64,000 bases of DNA from Gordonia hankookensis. GTDB taxonomy: Bacteria > Actinomycetota > Actinomycetes > Mycobacteriales > Mycobacteriaceae. The stretch is from contig NZ_JACWMS010000001.1 of NCBI RefSeq assembly GCF_014673215.1, positions 1,054,001-1,118,000 on the forward strand, written 5' to 3'. Of the stretch, positions 7,777 to 16,966 are shown one piece after another. The notes beneath the pieces are model-generated. The model searched no databases. It was not told the origin of the DNA and saw only the letters and a list, made by a program, of their open reading frames with translations. Position numbers and translations under genes: made by a program. Positions within the stretch are counted from its first letter, which is position 1, and every line of letters begins with the position of its first letter.

Positions 7777-9273
7777 ATGACCGCCGTTGCCACCGACCTG
7801 CTCCACGGGGTACGCGACTTCATATCCCGCGACCGACCGATGTTGATCGGCGGTGAGTGGGTGTTCGCCGAATCGGGACGGACCTTCGAGACCATCGACC
7901 CGGCCACCGCCCGACCGATCACATCCGTCGCGCACGGCGACGCAGCCGACATCGACCGGGCGGTCCGCGCGGCACGGCAGGCCTTCGACACCGGCCCGTG
8001 GTCGCGCATGAAGCCCAACGAGCGCGAGCGGCTGATCTGGAAGGTCGGCGACCTCCTCAGCGAGCGGGCAACGGAATTCGGGCAACTCGAGGCCCTCGAC
8101 AACGGCAAGGCGGCGACCGTCGCGACCGCAGTCGACATGGCGTGGTCGGCCGACATCTTCCGCTACAACGCCGGACTCGCCACCAAGATCACCGGCAGCA
8201 CCGTCGACGTGTCGATGCCGTTCGTGCCCGGCGGTGAGTTCCATGCCTACACGTTGCGCGAACCCGTCGGCGTGTGCGGCCTGATCGTGCCGTGGAACTT
8301 CCCACTGCTGATGGCCGCGTTCAAGCTCGCGCCTGCGCTCGCCGCAGGCAACACCGTCATCCTCAAGCCCGCCGAGCAGACCCCGCTGACCGCGCTGCTC
8401 CTCGGAGAGATCTTCCAGGAAGCGGGATTCCCGCCCGGCGTGGTCAACATCGTCACCGGCTACGGCGAGGCGGGTGCCGCACTGGCCGCCCACGACGACG
8501 TGGACAAGATCGCCTTCACCGGTTCCACCGAGGTCGGCAAGAAGATCGTCGAGGCCGCGAAGGGCAACTTGAAGAAGGTCTCCCTCGAACTCGGCGGCAA
8601 GAGCCCCAACATCGTGTTCGCCGACGCGGACTTCGAGAAGGCCGTGGCCGGATCGGTCGCGGCGTGGATGTTCAACCACGGGCAGTGCTGCGTCGCGGGC
8701 ACCAGACTCTTCGTCGAACGACCCATCTTCGACGACTTCACAGCCGCAGTCGCCGAGGCGGCATCGCAGGCCAAGATCGGTCCGGGACTCGATCCGGCCA
8801 CCGAGCTCGGACCGTTGATCAGCCAGGAACAGTTCGATCGTGTGTCGGGCTACCTGTCCGCGGGACTGGCCGACGGCGCCCGCGCACTCACCGGCGGAAA
8901 GCGTTGGGGCGAAGAGGGATTCTTCATCGAACCGACCGTCTTCGTCGACGTCGAGCCCAGCTTCTCGATCGTGTCGGAGGAGATCTTCGGTCCCGTGGTG
9001 GCCGCTCTCCCGTTCGATGCCGACACCGGGGTGGCCGCCGCCGCCAACGACTCGATCTACGGACTGGCGGCAGGCATCTGGACCACCGATCTGTCCAAGG
9101 CCCACAAGACCGCACGGCAGGTCAAGGCCGGTTCGGTGTGGGTGAACCAGTACAACGGTTTCGACACCGCGATGCCGTTCGGCGGGTACAAGCAGTCGGG
9201 CTGGGGTCGCGAACTCGGCAGCTCCGCGATCGATCTGTACACCCAGACCAAGGCCGTCAACGTCGCGCTCTGA
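7777..9273 (+). CDS. NAD-dependent aldehyde dehydrogenase
   Basis: This 498-residue enzyme oxidises an aldehyde to a carboxylic acid with NAD(P). The family motifs are present: PWNFPLLMAAFKLAPALAAG, the cofactor loop FTGSTEVGKKI, LELGGKSPN with the general-base Glu, and NHGQCCVAGTR with the nucleophilic Cys. The C-terminus GGYKQSGWGRELG is typical. A strong AGGAGG (7767-7772) fixes the ATG at 7777. The gene is 33 bp before an alcohol dehydrogenase gene and follows an AcoR-type regulator. The pair would convert an alcohol to an acid; the substrate is not evident. Confidence 0.93.
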   Translation: MTAVATDLLHGVRDFISRDRPMLIGGEWVFAESGRTFETIDPATARPITSVAHGDAADIDRAVRAARQAFDTGPWSRMKPNERERLIWKVGDLLSERATEFGQLEALDNGKAATVATAVDMAWSADIFRYNAGLATKITGSTVDVSMPFVPGGEFHAYTLREPVGVCGLIVPWNFPLLMAAFKLAPALAAGNTVILKPAEQTPLTALLLGEIFQEAGFPPGVVNIVTGYGEAGAALAAHDDVDKIAFTGSTEVGKKIVEAAKGNLKKVSLELGGKSPNIVFADADFEKAVAGSVAAWMFNHGQCCVAGTRLFVERPIFDDFTAAVAEAASQAKIGPGLDPATELGPLISQEQFDRVSGYLSAGLADGARALTGGKRWGEEGFFIEPTVFVDVEPSFSIVSEEIFGPVVAALPFDADTGVAAAANDSIYGLAAGIWTTDLSKAHKTARQVKAGSVWVNQYNGFDTAMPFGGYKQSGWGRELGSSAIDLYTQTKAVNVAL

Positions 9274-9306
9274 GCCGACACCCAATTCGCAAAGGAGCAC
9301 TCACAC

Positions 9307-10425
9307 ATGTCCATCACCACCAAGGCGGCCGTACTCACCGGCCCGGGCAAGCCGTTCGAACTCGTCGAACTCGATCTCGACGAGCCCAGGGACGGCGAGG
9401 TCCTGATCAAATACACCGCTGCCGGACTCTGCCACTCCGACCTCCACCTGACCGACGGCGACCTGCCGCCGCGTTATCCGATCGTCGGCGGCCACGAGGG
9501 CTCCGGCATCATCGAGGCGGTCGGCCCGGGCGTCACCAAGGTCAAGCCCGGCGATCACGTCGTCTGCAGCTTCATCCCCAACTGCGGCACCTGCCGCTAT
9601 TGCTCGACCGGTCGACAGAACCTGTGCGACATGGGCGCCACCATCCTGGAGGGGTCGATGCCCGACGGGTCGTTCCGCTTCCATTCCGGCGGAGACGATT
9701 TCGGAGCGATGTGCATGCTCGGGACATTCGCCGAGCGGGCCACGATCTCGCAGCACTCGGTGGTCAAGGTCGACGAGTGGCTGCCGTTGGACAAAGCGGT
9801 CCTCGTCGGGTGTGGCGTGCCGTCGGGATGGGGTACCTCGGTCTACGCGGGCGGCGTGCGCGCGGGCGACACCTGCGTCATCTACGGCATCGGCGGCCTG
9901 GGCATCAACGCGGTGCAGGGTGCGGTCTCGGCAGGCGCCAAGCACGTCGTGGTGGTCGATCCGGTGGCACTCAAGCGTGACACCGCGATCAAGTTCGGTG
10001 CGACACATGCCTTCGCCGATGCGGCCGAGGCAGCGGCGAAGGTCGACGAACTGACCTGGGGCCAGGGAGCCGATCAGGCGCTCATCCTGGTCGGTACCGT
10101 CGACGAGCAGGTCGTCGCGAACGCCACGGCAGTGATCGGCAAGGGTGGCACGGTGGTCATCACCGGCCTCGCCGACCCGACGAAACTCACTGTCCAGGTG
10201 TCGGGAACCGATCTGACCCTGAACCAGAAGACGATCAAGGGCAGCCTGTTCGGGTCGGCCAACCCGCAATACGACATCGTCAAACTGCTCCGGCTCTACG
10301 ACGCGGGCCAGCTCAAGCTCGATGAGCTGATCACCCAGACCTACACCCTCGACCAGGTCAATGAGGGCTATCAGGATCTGCGTGACGGCAAGAACATTCG
10401 CGGTGTGATCATCCACGACGCCTGA
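9307..10425 (+). CDS. Zinc alcohol dehydrogenase of the NDMA-dependent type
   Basis: This 372-residue medium-chain dehydrogenase has the catalytic zinc ligands Cys42 and His63 (GLCHSD, GGHEGSG). It also has the structural-zinc cysteines 93, 96, 99 and 107 (PNCGTCRYCSTGRQNLC) and a Rossmann motif GIGGLGINAVQG. The sequence around LCDMGATILEG resembles the actinobacterial NDMA-dependent alcohol dehydrogenases, a group linked to the redox cofactor mycofactocin. That subfamily call is from memory. A clear AAAGGAG (9291-9297) precedes the ATG. It forms an operon with the aldehyde dehydrogenase and ends at a strong hairpin. Confidence 0.88.
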   Translation: MSITTKAAVLTGPGKPFELVELDLDEPRDGEVLIKYTAAGLCHSDLHLTDGDLPPRYPIVGGHEGSGIIEAVGPGVTKVKPGDHVVCSFIPNCGTCRYCSTGRQNLCDMGATILEGSMPDGSFRFHSGGDDFGAMCMLGTFAERATISQHSVVKVDEWLPLDKAVLVGCGVPSGWGTSVYAGGVRAGDTCVIYGIGGLGINAVQGAVSAGAKHVVVVDPVALKRDTAIKFGATHAFADAAEAAAKVDELTWGQGADQALILVGTVDEQVVANATAVIGKGGTVVITGLADPTKLTVQVSGTDLTLNQKTIKGSLFGSANPQYDIVKLLRLYDAGQLKLDELITQTYTLDQVNEGYQDLRDGKNIRGVIIHDA

Positions 10426-10441
10426 TCGACGGCGACCGACC

Positions 10442-10484
10442 CCGGCCCGGACACGACGAATCTCCCCTTCCGTGTCCGGGCCGG
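10442..10484. terminator. Bidirectional hairpin terminator
   Basis: A perfect 14-bp stem (10442-10455 and 10471-10484; core GGCCCGGACACG) with a 15-base loop lies between the convergent alcohol dehydrogenase and YdcF-type genes. It can serve both strands. No U-tract follows. Confidence 0.8.
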
Positions 10485-10511
10485 TCCACGTCGGTTCGGT
10501 CTCGTCACCAT

Positions 10512-11576
10512 TCAGCTGACCGATACGTTCCACACGGCCAGGAGCCAGGGAACCGAGAGCGCCACGACCAGCGCGAGGTTGAGCCACCGGTGCTTCCACA
10601 TGATCGCGGCGAACTCGCGAACCTCGGCGTTCGGGACGAAGTACGACGCGGTGCGCGCCCCGGTGGCGAACCCGTCGATCTCATTGCTGCGCATCAGCAT
10701 TGCGGCACGCAGCGCATGGAAGTCACTGGTGACGACGGCAATCGGCCCCGCAACCGCTCGATCGGCGAGAAGCTCGGCCGAGAAGGCGATGTTCTCGGCG
10801 GTGTCGGTCGAATCATCCTCGGCCAGCACGGCATCGCCACGTATCCCGTGGGCCAGCAGATAGTCCGACATCGCTGCCGCCTCGGACATCTCCTCGTCCG
10901 CGCCGCGCCCACCGGAGCAGATCATGATCGGTCGGCGGCCCGACGCCTCAGCCAGGTCGAACACCTCATGAGCGAGATCGAGCCTGCCTGCCAGCAGTCT
11001 CCCCACCCGGCGTCCGTCGATGAGGCCTGCACCCAGCACGACCACGGCGCCGACCGGATCGCGCCGGACCCGTCGTCGAGCCCATGCGTCGTAAACGACC
11101 GACCAGAGAACCAGCGCCAGGAGCGCGAAGCCGAGATAGGCGCCAGGCACACCGATCGCCGCGAGGACGACCAGCAGGCGGTGGTCCGAGGTCGGGATCA
11201 GCCAACCGACCACCAGGCCCATGGCGACGCCGACGACATAGACCAGCAAGAGCGTCCCCAGCGTGGCCGACAGCATCATCGACGGGCGAAGGCCCTCCCT
11301 GCGCACCAGCTCGACTCCGGTGCGAACCAGGTACACACCGAGCACGGCCGCGGCGACCAGCCCGGCCACCGCCACGACCGCGAGCACCATGGCACCCGAC
11401 AACTCGCGTCCGCGGGCACCCACCACCGCAGCGACCACCATCATCGCCACGACCACGACCGCGCCCGTTCCGAAGATGCCCGGCAACAATCGGCGCGGCT
11501 CACGCCAGGCACTGATGCCGGCGCCGAGCGCGAGGAGAACGAGCGCTATCAGCAGTGCACCCACGTCGGCAATCAT
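10512..11576 (-). CDS. YdcF/SanA-type (DUF218) membrane protein
   Basis: The N-terminal half (from MIADVGALLIALVLLALG) has five or so membrane segments. The C-terminal half is a DUF218 domain with the family patterns VVVLGAGL, ICSGGRGADEEMSEA, DDSTDTAENIAFS and VVTSDFHALRA. A last hydrophobic segment ends the chain. Family members such as SanA and YdcF act in envelope-related processes, but their chemistry is poorly defined. The start is uncertain: ATG at 11576 gives 354 residues and begins at the first membrane helix, ATG at 11597 adds seven residues, and the open frame runs to 11867 across the divergent lipoprotein start. No clear ribosome-binding site separates these choices. Confidence 0.8.
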   Translation of the reverse strand: MIADVGALLIALVLLALGAGISAWREPRRLLPGIFGTGAVVVVAMMVVAAVVGARGRELSGAMVLAVVAVAGLVAAAVLGVYLVRTGVELVRREGLRPSMMLSATLGTLLLVYVVGVAMGLVVGWLIPTSDHRLLVVLAAIGVPGAYLGFALLALVLWSVVYDAWARRRVRRDPVGAVVVLGAGLIDGRRVGRLLAGRLDLAHEVFDLAEASGRRPIMICSGGRGADEEMSEAAAMSDYLLAHGIRGDAVLAEDDSTDTAENIAFSAELLADRAVAGPIAVVTSDFHALRAAMLMRSNEIDGFATGARTASYFVPNAEVREFAAIMWKHRWLNLALVVALSVPWLLAVWNVSVS

Positions 11577-11703
11577 GGCAGCCGCGCAGGCGCACATGAG
11601 GTCATTGGGGCGGACGAATCGATGGCCGTGGCCCCACCCGGTCATCGGCGGCCGGTCGGCGCCCGGTAGGAAGGAGACGAGGGCCGGCGACGGAGGTGAA
11701 GGT

Positions 11704-12141
11704 GTGAACAGGACCGTGACGAGATTCTGGACGTCATCGATCGTCGTCGGTGCGTGTCTGCTCGGTGGGACCGCATGTGGTGGGGAGCCGGCGTCGACAC
11801 CGACCTCGGAGTCCGGCGTCGCGACCCAATCGGTGGTGGACAACCCGATCGATCCCGGATCGGTCACGCAGATCGCCGATGCCGTCCGTGGTCAGAACCT
11901 CGAGTTGACCGGCGAAAAGGACGTGACCGCCCAGGTATGTCCGACGGCCGGCTGTACCGGCGCCACGGCATTCGATCAGGCGACGTTCCTGAAGTTCCCG
12001 ACCACCGGCCGGGCCACGACATACGCGGGTGCCCAGGACTCCGCCTACCAGGTGCTCGACCTGGTGGTGACGTTCCCGGAATCGACACCACCCGATGTGC
12101 GTACGAAATACGAGAACGCGGTGCGCGTCACCGTGCGCTGA
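11704..12141 (+). CDS. Small lipoprotein of unknown function
   Basis: This 145-residue protein starts with GTG at 11704, preceded by GGAGG (11692-11696). The N-terminus VNRTVTRFWTSSIVVGACLLGGTAC has a positively charged n-region, a hydrophobic core and a lipobox ending at the Cys of GGTAC, so it is probably lipidated and anchored outside the membrane. The mature part has two cysteines close together (QVCPTAGCTG) that may form a disulphide. No family is recognised. It diverges from the YdcF-type gene. Confidence 0.75.
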   Translation: MNRTVTRFWTSSIVVGACLLGGTACGGEPASTPTSESGVATQSVVDNPIDPGSVTQIADAVRGQNLELTGEKDVTAQVCPTAGCTGATAFDQATFLKFPTTGRATTYAGAQDSAYQVLDLVVTFPESTPPDVRTKYENAVRVTVR

Positions 12142-12235
12142 ATCGGAGTTCGCCGGGCCGCGACGCCACCGTGCTCAGCCGTGTCCCGCCGTGAGCAACC
12201 GGTTTCCCGCCGACGGCACCGGCGCGCCCGGTGAG

Positions 12236-12865
12236 TCACACACCTTCGGCCGACCGTAGTGCAGCGGCCACCAACTCTGTCCACGTCGCGACGACCTGCG
12301 CGCGGCGTTTCGAGTCGTCGGAGAGCGTGTCGGCCAGCCCGAGTCCGCGGGCGAGGTCGAGGGTGACCTGCGCGACGTTGTGCGCCTGCGGATTGGCGCC
12401 GTCGGGGTCCAGCGCCTCCACCGTCATCTGATGGGCCGCGTGCGCGAACCTGTCCTCCATCGGCAGGATCAGTTGACGCAGCGCGGGGTCTGAGGCCGCC
12501 GCGGCCCAGACCTGCAGCGCCGCCTTGAATTCCGTACCGGTGTAGATTCTGACCGCTCGGTCGACGGCCGCGGCGATCCGGTCCGGCCCCGCAGGCATCG
12601 CGGTGATCGCGGTCGATGCGGTCGAGGTCATGTCCTCGAAGACCTGCTCCAGAGCAGCCGTGATCAGGGCCTCCCTGGTGGGGAAATGATGCTGCGCCGC
12701 GCCTCGCGACACACCGGCCTGTTCGGCGACCGCTGCCACCGTTGCCGCCGACCAGCCGTCGTGGGCGAGCGCCTCGATGGTCGACCGCAACAGTCGCTCC
12801 CGGGTGATGCGGGAACGCTCCTGACGCGGCTCGCGCGGCGGCGGCGTGCGGGAGCCCACGGTCAT
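12236..12865 (-). CDS. TetR-family repressor, last gene of the atu/liu-like operon
   Basis: This 209-residue protein has an N-terminal TetR helix-turn-helix (LLRSTIEALAHDGWSAATVAAVAEQAGVSRGAAQHHFPTREALI) and a C-terminal ligand domain. It lies 49 bp after the enoyl-CoA hydratase gene at the 3' end of an eight-gene minus-strand operon and is probably read with it, giving autoregulation. The likely target is the 16-bp palindrome at 22289-22304 before the first gene of the operon. The inducer is presumably an acyl-CoA intermediate of the pathway (inference). Confidence 0.88.
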   Translation of the reverse strand: MTVGSRTPPPREPRQERSRITRERLLRSTIEALAHDGWSAATVAAVAEQAGVSRGAAQHHFPTREALITAALEQVFEDMTSTASTAITAMPAGPDRIAAAVDRAVRIYTGTEFKAALQVWAAAASDPALRQLILPMEDRFAHAAHQMTVEALDPDGANPQAHNVAQVTLDLARGLGLADTLSDDSKRRAQVVATWTELVAAALRSAEGV

Positions 12866-12886
12866 CTCGTCATCGATTCCACTGCA

Positions 12887-12928
12887 TCATTCCTTCTGCG
12901 TCATTCCTTCTGCGTCATTCCTTCTGCG
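12887..12928. repeat. Three perfect tandem copies of a 14-bp unit
   Basis: The unit TCATTCCTTCTGCG occurs three times without gaps (12887-12900, 12901-12914, 12915-12928). It overlaps the last codons and stop of the enoyl-CoA hydratase gene: on the minus strand each unit reads CGCAGAAGGAATGA. Each copy contains a stop codon and an AAGGA-like ribosome-binding element. Because 14 is not a multiple of three, copy-number changes occur after the stop and leave the protein intact. Confidence 0.95.
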
Positions 12929-13712
12929 CACCCAGGTCCCACCGCGGCGAACGCTTCGACAGGAACGCGGTCATGCCTTCGCGGGCCTCGTCGGAACCGA
13001 ACAGGGCGGCCGACTCGTCGGCGCGCTGGCGGGCCAGACCGCGGAAGCTCGACAACACGGTCGCCGTGGTGAGCATCTTCGATGCGGCGAGGCCCTGCGG
13101 CGAGGCACGCCGGATGCCGGCCAGCACCGAGGTCAGACCGGCATCGAGGTCGTCGGCCGAGGCGAATGCCTCGGTGACGAGTCCGATCTCGACCGCGGCC
13201 GACGGGTCGAAGGTCTCGCCGGTGAGGAAGTACCGGCCAGAGGCCCGCGCGGTCATCTTCGGGAGCAACACCAAGGAGATCACCGACGGCGCCAGGCCCA
13301 GCCTGGCCTCGGTGAGCGCAAACGTGCACCGCGGTCCCACCAGCGCGATGTCGGCGGCACCGAGCAGCCCGAAGCCACCGGCGCGGACGTGTCCGTCGAC
13401 CTTGGCGATGACCGGCTTCGGCATCTCCAGGATGACCCGCATCAGGTCGAGCATCGCCGACGTGCCGGCCGCCGACGCCTCTTCGACGTCGGCGCCGCGC
13501 GCCAGTGCCTCACTCAGATCCGCACCGGCACAGAATGTCCCGCCCGCATGCGTCAGCACGACGGCGCGGATGCCAGGGTCTCGTTCGGCGGCGCGCAAAC
13601 CGTCGAGAAGCTGCGCCACCAGCGCCTCGCCCAGTGCGTTGCGATTCGCCGGAGAGTCCAGTGTGAGCGTGAGGACCTCATCGGCGATATCGGTGTGGAC
13701 GACTTCGGTCAT
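12915..13712 (-). CDS. Enoyl-CoA hydratase/isomerase family protein
   Basis: This 265-residue crotonase-fold protein has the oxyanion-hole regions GGTFCAGADLSEA and GHVRAGGFGLLGAADIAL. The acidic residue of FALTEARLG, one of the two catalytic glutamates, is present. The other position (GGxE in classical hydratases) is glycine here (AGGFGLLG). From memory this variant resembles hydratases acting on methylglutaconyl- or isohexenylglutaconyl-CoA. That fits the neighbouring carboxylase, whose product would be such a glutaconyl-CoA. ATG at 13712 is preceded by GAGGAGG. It lies 11 bp after an acyl-CoA dehydrogenase gene. Confidence 0.85.
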   Translation of the reverse strand: MTEVVHTDIADEVLTLTLDSPANRNALGEALVAQLLDGLRAAERDPGIRAVVLTHAGGTFCAGADLSEALARGADVEEASAAGTSAMLDLMRVILEMPKPVIAKVDGHVRAGGFGLLGAADIALVGPRCTFALTEARLGLAPSVISLVLLPKMTARASGRYFLTGETFDPSAAVEIGLVTEAFASADDLDAGLTSVLAGIRRASPQGLAASKMLTTATVLSSFRGLARQRADESAALFGSDEAREGMTAFLSKRSPRWDLGAQKE

Positions 13713-13723
13713 CGGCGACCTCC

Positions 13724-14911
13724 TCAGTACGACTTGGGCAGACCCAGGCTGGTCTGCGCGACGAAGTTCAGGATCATCTCCCGGCTCACCGGCGCGATCC
13801 GCGCGATACGGGCCAGGCTGAGCATCGGCGCCAGCCCGTACTCACTCGTCAATCCGTTGCCGCCCATCGAATGCACGGCGTGGTCGACGATCCTGACGCA
13901 CGCCTCGGCGGCCGCGTACTTGGCCATGTTCGCCGGTTCGGCCGCGCCCCAGTCATCACCCGCGTCGTACAGCGTGGCGGCCTTCTGCATCATCAGCTTG
14001 GCCATCTCGATCTGGACCTTGCCCTCGGCCAGCGGATGCGCAATCGCCTGATGTGCCCCGATCGGCGTCTTCCAGACCGTTCGGTCGTTCACGTAGGCGA
14101 CGGCCTTGTTCAGGGCGAAGCGGCCCATTCCGACCGCGGACGCCGCGGCCATGATGCGTTCGGGATTGAGCCCGGCGAACAACTGGCTCAACGCAGCGTC
14201 CTCGGAACCGACCAGTGCGTCGGCAGGCAGACGGACGTCGTCGAGGAAGAGCTGGAACTGCTTCTCCGGGTTCTGTAGTTCCATGTCGATCATCGTTGCT
14301 TCGAAACCCGGTGCGTCGGTGGGCACGATGAACAGCGCGGGCTTGAGCTTGCCGGTCTTGGCGTCCTCGGTGCGCGCGACGATGAGCACCGCCTCGGCCT
14401 GGTCGACACCGGAGATGAAGACCTTACGACCGGTCAGCAGCCACTCGTCACCGTCGCGGCGCGCGGTGGTGGTGATCTGGTGTGAGTTCGATCCGGCGTC
14501 GGGCTCGGTGATGCCGAACGCCATCGTGATCGTGCCATCGGCAAGGCCCGGAATCCATTGCTGCTTCTGCTCATCGGTGCCGAAACGGGCGATGATGTTG
14601 CCACAGATGGCCGGTGAGACGACGAGCATCAGCAACCCGGTACCGGCCGCGGCGATCTCCTCCATCACGATCGACAGTTCGTACATCCCGGCGCCACCAC
14701 CGCCGTACTCCTCCGGCAGGTTGACCCCGATGAAACCGAGTTTCCCTGCTTCGGACCACATCTCGTCGGTCTTGCGTCCCTCACGGGCGCATTCCCGGAA
14801 GTACTCTTGACCGTACTTCGCGGCGAAGGCCGCCACCGAGGCCCGCAGGTCCGCCCGCTCAGGGCTCTCCACGAACGGGTTGGCGGCAATGTCATCCAGG
14901 TGTGCGGTCAT
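13724..14911 (-). CDS. Acyl-CoA dehydrogenase (AtuD/LiuA-like)
   Basis: This 395-residue FAD flavoprotein would put a double bond into a branched acyl-CoA. Motifs in order are EEYGGGGAGMYE, FGITEPDAGSNSHQITT (FAD and substrate binding), and GLNPERIM. The Glu of the last motif aligns with the catalytic base of isovaleryl-CoA dehydrogenase (LDLERLV). The C-terminus has HSMGGNGLTSEYGLAPML. Its start codon overlaps the stop of the biotin carboxylase gene (ATGA), and the enoyl-CoA hydratase follows 11 bp later. Context suggests citronellyl-CoA or isovaleryl-CoA-type substrates; the sequence alone does not decide. Confidence 0.9.
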   Translation of the reverse strand: MTAHLDDIAANPFVESPERADLRASVAAFAAKYGQEYFRECAREGRKTDEMWSEAGKLGFIGVNLPEEYGGGGAGMYELSIVMEEIAAAGTGLLMLVVSPAICGNIIARFGTDEQKQQWIPGLADGTITMAFGITEPDAGSNSHQITTTARRDGDEWLLTGRKVFISGVDQAEAVLIVARTEDAKTGKLKPALFIVPTDAPGFEATMIDMELQNPEKQFQLFLDDVRLPADALVGSEDAALSQLFAGLNPERIMAAASAVGMGRFALNKAVAYVNDRTVWKTPIGAHQAIAHPLAEGKVQIEMAKLMMQKAATLYDAGDDWGAAEPANMAKYAAAEACVRIVDHAVHSMGGNGLTSEYGLAPMLSLARIARIAPVSREMILNFVAQTSLGLPKSY

Positions 14912-16959
14912 CCGACTCTCTCCTCTTGGTTCGGGTTGTCCGAATGGTCCTCTACGGTGCCGGTGCCGGCGTCATTCCCGTCGTCGGCGCTGATCACCGC
15001 CAGTACGTCACCGACGGAAAGCTGTTGTCCGGGTTGGACCGACAGCGTGGCGACCACGCCGTCGGCGGGTGCGGTCACGGTGTGTTCCATCTTCATCGCC
15101 TCGAGCCAGAGCATCGGCTGCCCGGCGACCACACGCTCCCCCTCGATGACCGCGACCCGGATGACGGCACCCGGCATCGGCGCGAGCAGTGAGCCCGGGC
15201 GCGCCACCGCGGACGGATCGACGAAACGCGGCACCCGCCGCAGTGACACTGCGACACCGGGTCCGTCGACGAAGACGTGATCGCCATGGCGCGCGACGGT
15301 CAGGGTGCGGCGGACTCCGTTGACGGAGACGACGACCCGATCCGGGGACGTCCGGAGGACCGAGACACCGGGCAGGTCCGGCAGATCGATGCCGCCGCGC
15401 CCATGCCGGTAGCGGACCTCCATCTCCGGATCGTCCGCGCGCGTGTCGAGGTACCGCTTGACCTGATACCCCGACGCCAGATTGCGCCACCCCGCGGGCA
15501 ATCCGGCCTGCACTGTGGCCCGGCCGCGTGTCTCCGCCGCATCCGCAAGCGCTGCCGCGACGGCTGCGACACGCACGTCCTCACCACCGGCGAGGGACCT
15601 GGCCAGCACGTCGAGACCGATGCTGTCGATGAATCCCGTGTCCGTGCGGCCGGACCCGAACGCCTCGCTGCGCAGGGTGTTGACGAGCATGTCCCGGTTG
15701 GTGACGGGACCGTGGATACGTGCGTCGGACAGGACACGCGCCAGCATCGCCGCCGCCTGCCGTCGGTCCTGCGCCCAACTGATCACCTTTGCCAGCATCG
15801 GGTCGTAGAAGGTCGAGATCTCGCTGCCCGCCTCGATACCGGAGTCGACCCGGATGCCCGGGCGGTCGAGGAGGCCGAACCGGACGTCGTCGGCGATCTC
15901 GATCGCGTGCACGGTCCCCGACTGCGGTTGCCAGTCGGCAGCGGGGTCCTCGGCGTAGAGACGGACCTCGATGGCGTGCCCGGATGCGGCGGGAGGTCGG
16001 ACGTCGAGATGCTCACCCATCGCCACTCGCAACTGCCACGACACCAGGTCGGTGCCCGTGGTCAGCTCGGTCACGGGATGCTCGACCTGCAGTCGGGTGT
16101 TGGTCTCCAGGAAGAAGAATCGGCCGCTCTCGTCGGCGAGGAACTCCACTGTGCCAGCTCCGGTGTATCCGATCGCCGCCACCGCGGTACGCGCCGCCGC
16201 GTAGAGACGGTCGCGCAGGTCGCCCCCGAGACGCTCGACCAAGGGGGCAGGCGCCTCCTCGACCACCTTCTGGTGCCGGCGCTGAATGGAGCACTCGCGT
16301 TCGCCGACCGCCCAGACCGCCCCGTGCCGGTCGGCCATCACCTGGACCTCGATGTGATGCCCACGCTCGACGTAGGTCTCACAGAAGACCGTGGGATCGC
16401 CGAAGGCGGACTCCGCCTCTCGCGCGGCAGCGGCGACCGCGTCACCCAATTCGTCGAGCGAACGAACCACCCGCATCCCGCGACCACCACCGCCTGCTGA
16501 TGCCTTGATCAGCAGCGGCAGGTCGTCGGCCGTCACGGCGGCCGGATCGATGTTGCCCAGCACGGGTACCCCCGCGTCGGCCATCAGCTTCTTCGCGTTG
16601 ACCTTCGAACCCATCGCCGCGATCGCGGCCGGTGGCGGACCGATCCAGACGAGCCCGGCATCCATCACCGCCTGCGCGAACTCCGCGTTCTCCGAGAGGA
16701 ACCCGTAGCCCGGATGGATGGCGTCCGCTCCGGCCGCCTGTGCCGCCGCGATGATGAGGTCGCCGCGCAGATACGTCTGCGCCGACGTCGAGCCGGGCAG
16801 CGCGACGGCGGTGTCGGCCATCTGCACATGCGGCGCGGCCTCGTCGGGATCGGAGAACACGGCGACGGCGCGCATACCCATCGCGCGGGCGGTGGTGAAC
16901 ACGCGGCAGGCGATCTCGCCGCGGTTGGCGACGAGTACAGAGGTGATCGTGGTTGTCAT
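14908..16959 (-). CDS. Acyl-CoA carboxylase alpha chain (biotin carboxylase and biotin carrier)
   Basis: This 683-residue subunit has the layout of methylcrotonyl- or geranyl-CoA carboxylase alpha chains. The N-terminal biotin carboxylase domain starts VLVANRGEIACRVF and has the ATP-grasp glycine loop GGGGRGMRVV and the motif LQVEHPVTEL. A connecting domain follows. The C-terminal carrier domain has the biotinylation site LEAMKMEHTV. I chose ATG at 16959 (MTTTITSVLVANRG) because family members start here and GTGAGG precedes it; the open frame to 17013 adds 18 unlikely residues. It lies 7 bp after the beta chain gene. Confidence 0.93.
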   Translation of the reverse strand: MTTTITSVLVANRGEIACRVFTTARAMGMRAVAVFSDPDEAAPHVQMADTAVALPGSTSAQTYLRGDLIIAAAQAAGADAIHPGYGFLSENAEFAQAVMDAGLVWIGPPPAAIAAMGSKVNAKKLMADAGVPVLGNIDPAAVTADDLPLLIKASAGGGGRGMRVVRSLDELGDAVAAAAREAESAFGDPTVFCETYVERGHHIEVQVMADRHGAVWAVGERECSIQRRHQKVVEEAPAPLVERLGGDLRDRLYAAARTAVAAIGYTGAGTVEFLADESGRFFFLETNTRLQVEHPVTELTTGTDLVSWQLRVAMGEHLDVRPPAASGHAIEVRLYAEDPAADWQPQSGTVHAIEIADDVRFGLLDRPGIRVDSGIEAGSEISTFYDPMLAKVISWAQDRRQAAAMLARVLSDARIHGPVTNRDMLVNTLRSEAFGSGRTDTGFIDSIGLDVLARSLAGGEDVRVAAVAAALADAAETRGRATVQAGLPAGWRNLASGYQVKRYLDTRADDPEMEVRYRHGRGGIDLPDLPGVSVLRTSPDRVVVSVNGVRRTLTVARHGDHVFVDGPGVAVSLRRVPRFVDPSAVARPGSLLAPMPGAVIRVAVIEGERVVAGQPMLWLEAMKMEHTVTAPADGVVATLSVQPGQQLSVGDVLAVISADDGNDAGTGTVEDHSDNPNQEERVG

Positions 16960-16966
16960 GTTCGCC

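Noticed and set aside
7715..7780. 21-residue upstream frame (MKQVTSMTQITQISPPDQEV) whose TGA overlaps the aldehyde dehydrogenase ATG
   Set aside because: No convincing ribosome-binding site and no leader-peptide features such as runs of one amino acid or attenuator stems; too short to support.
12887..12928. Possible CRISPR-like repeat array
   Set aside because: The units are 14 bp with no spacers between them and there are no cas genes; it is a simple tandem repeat.
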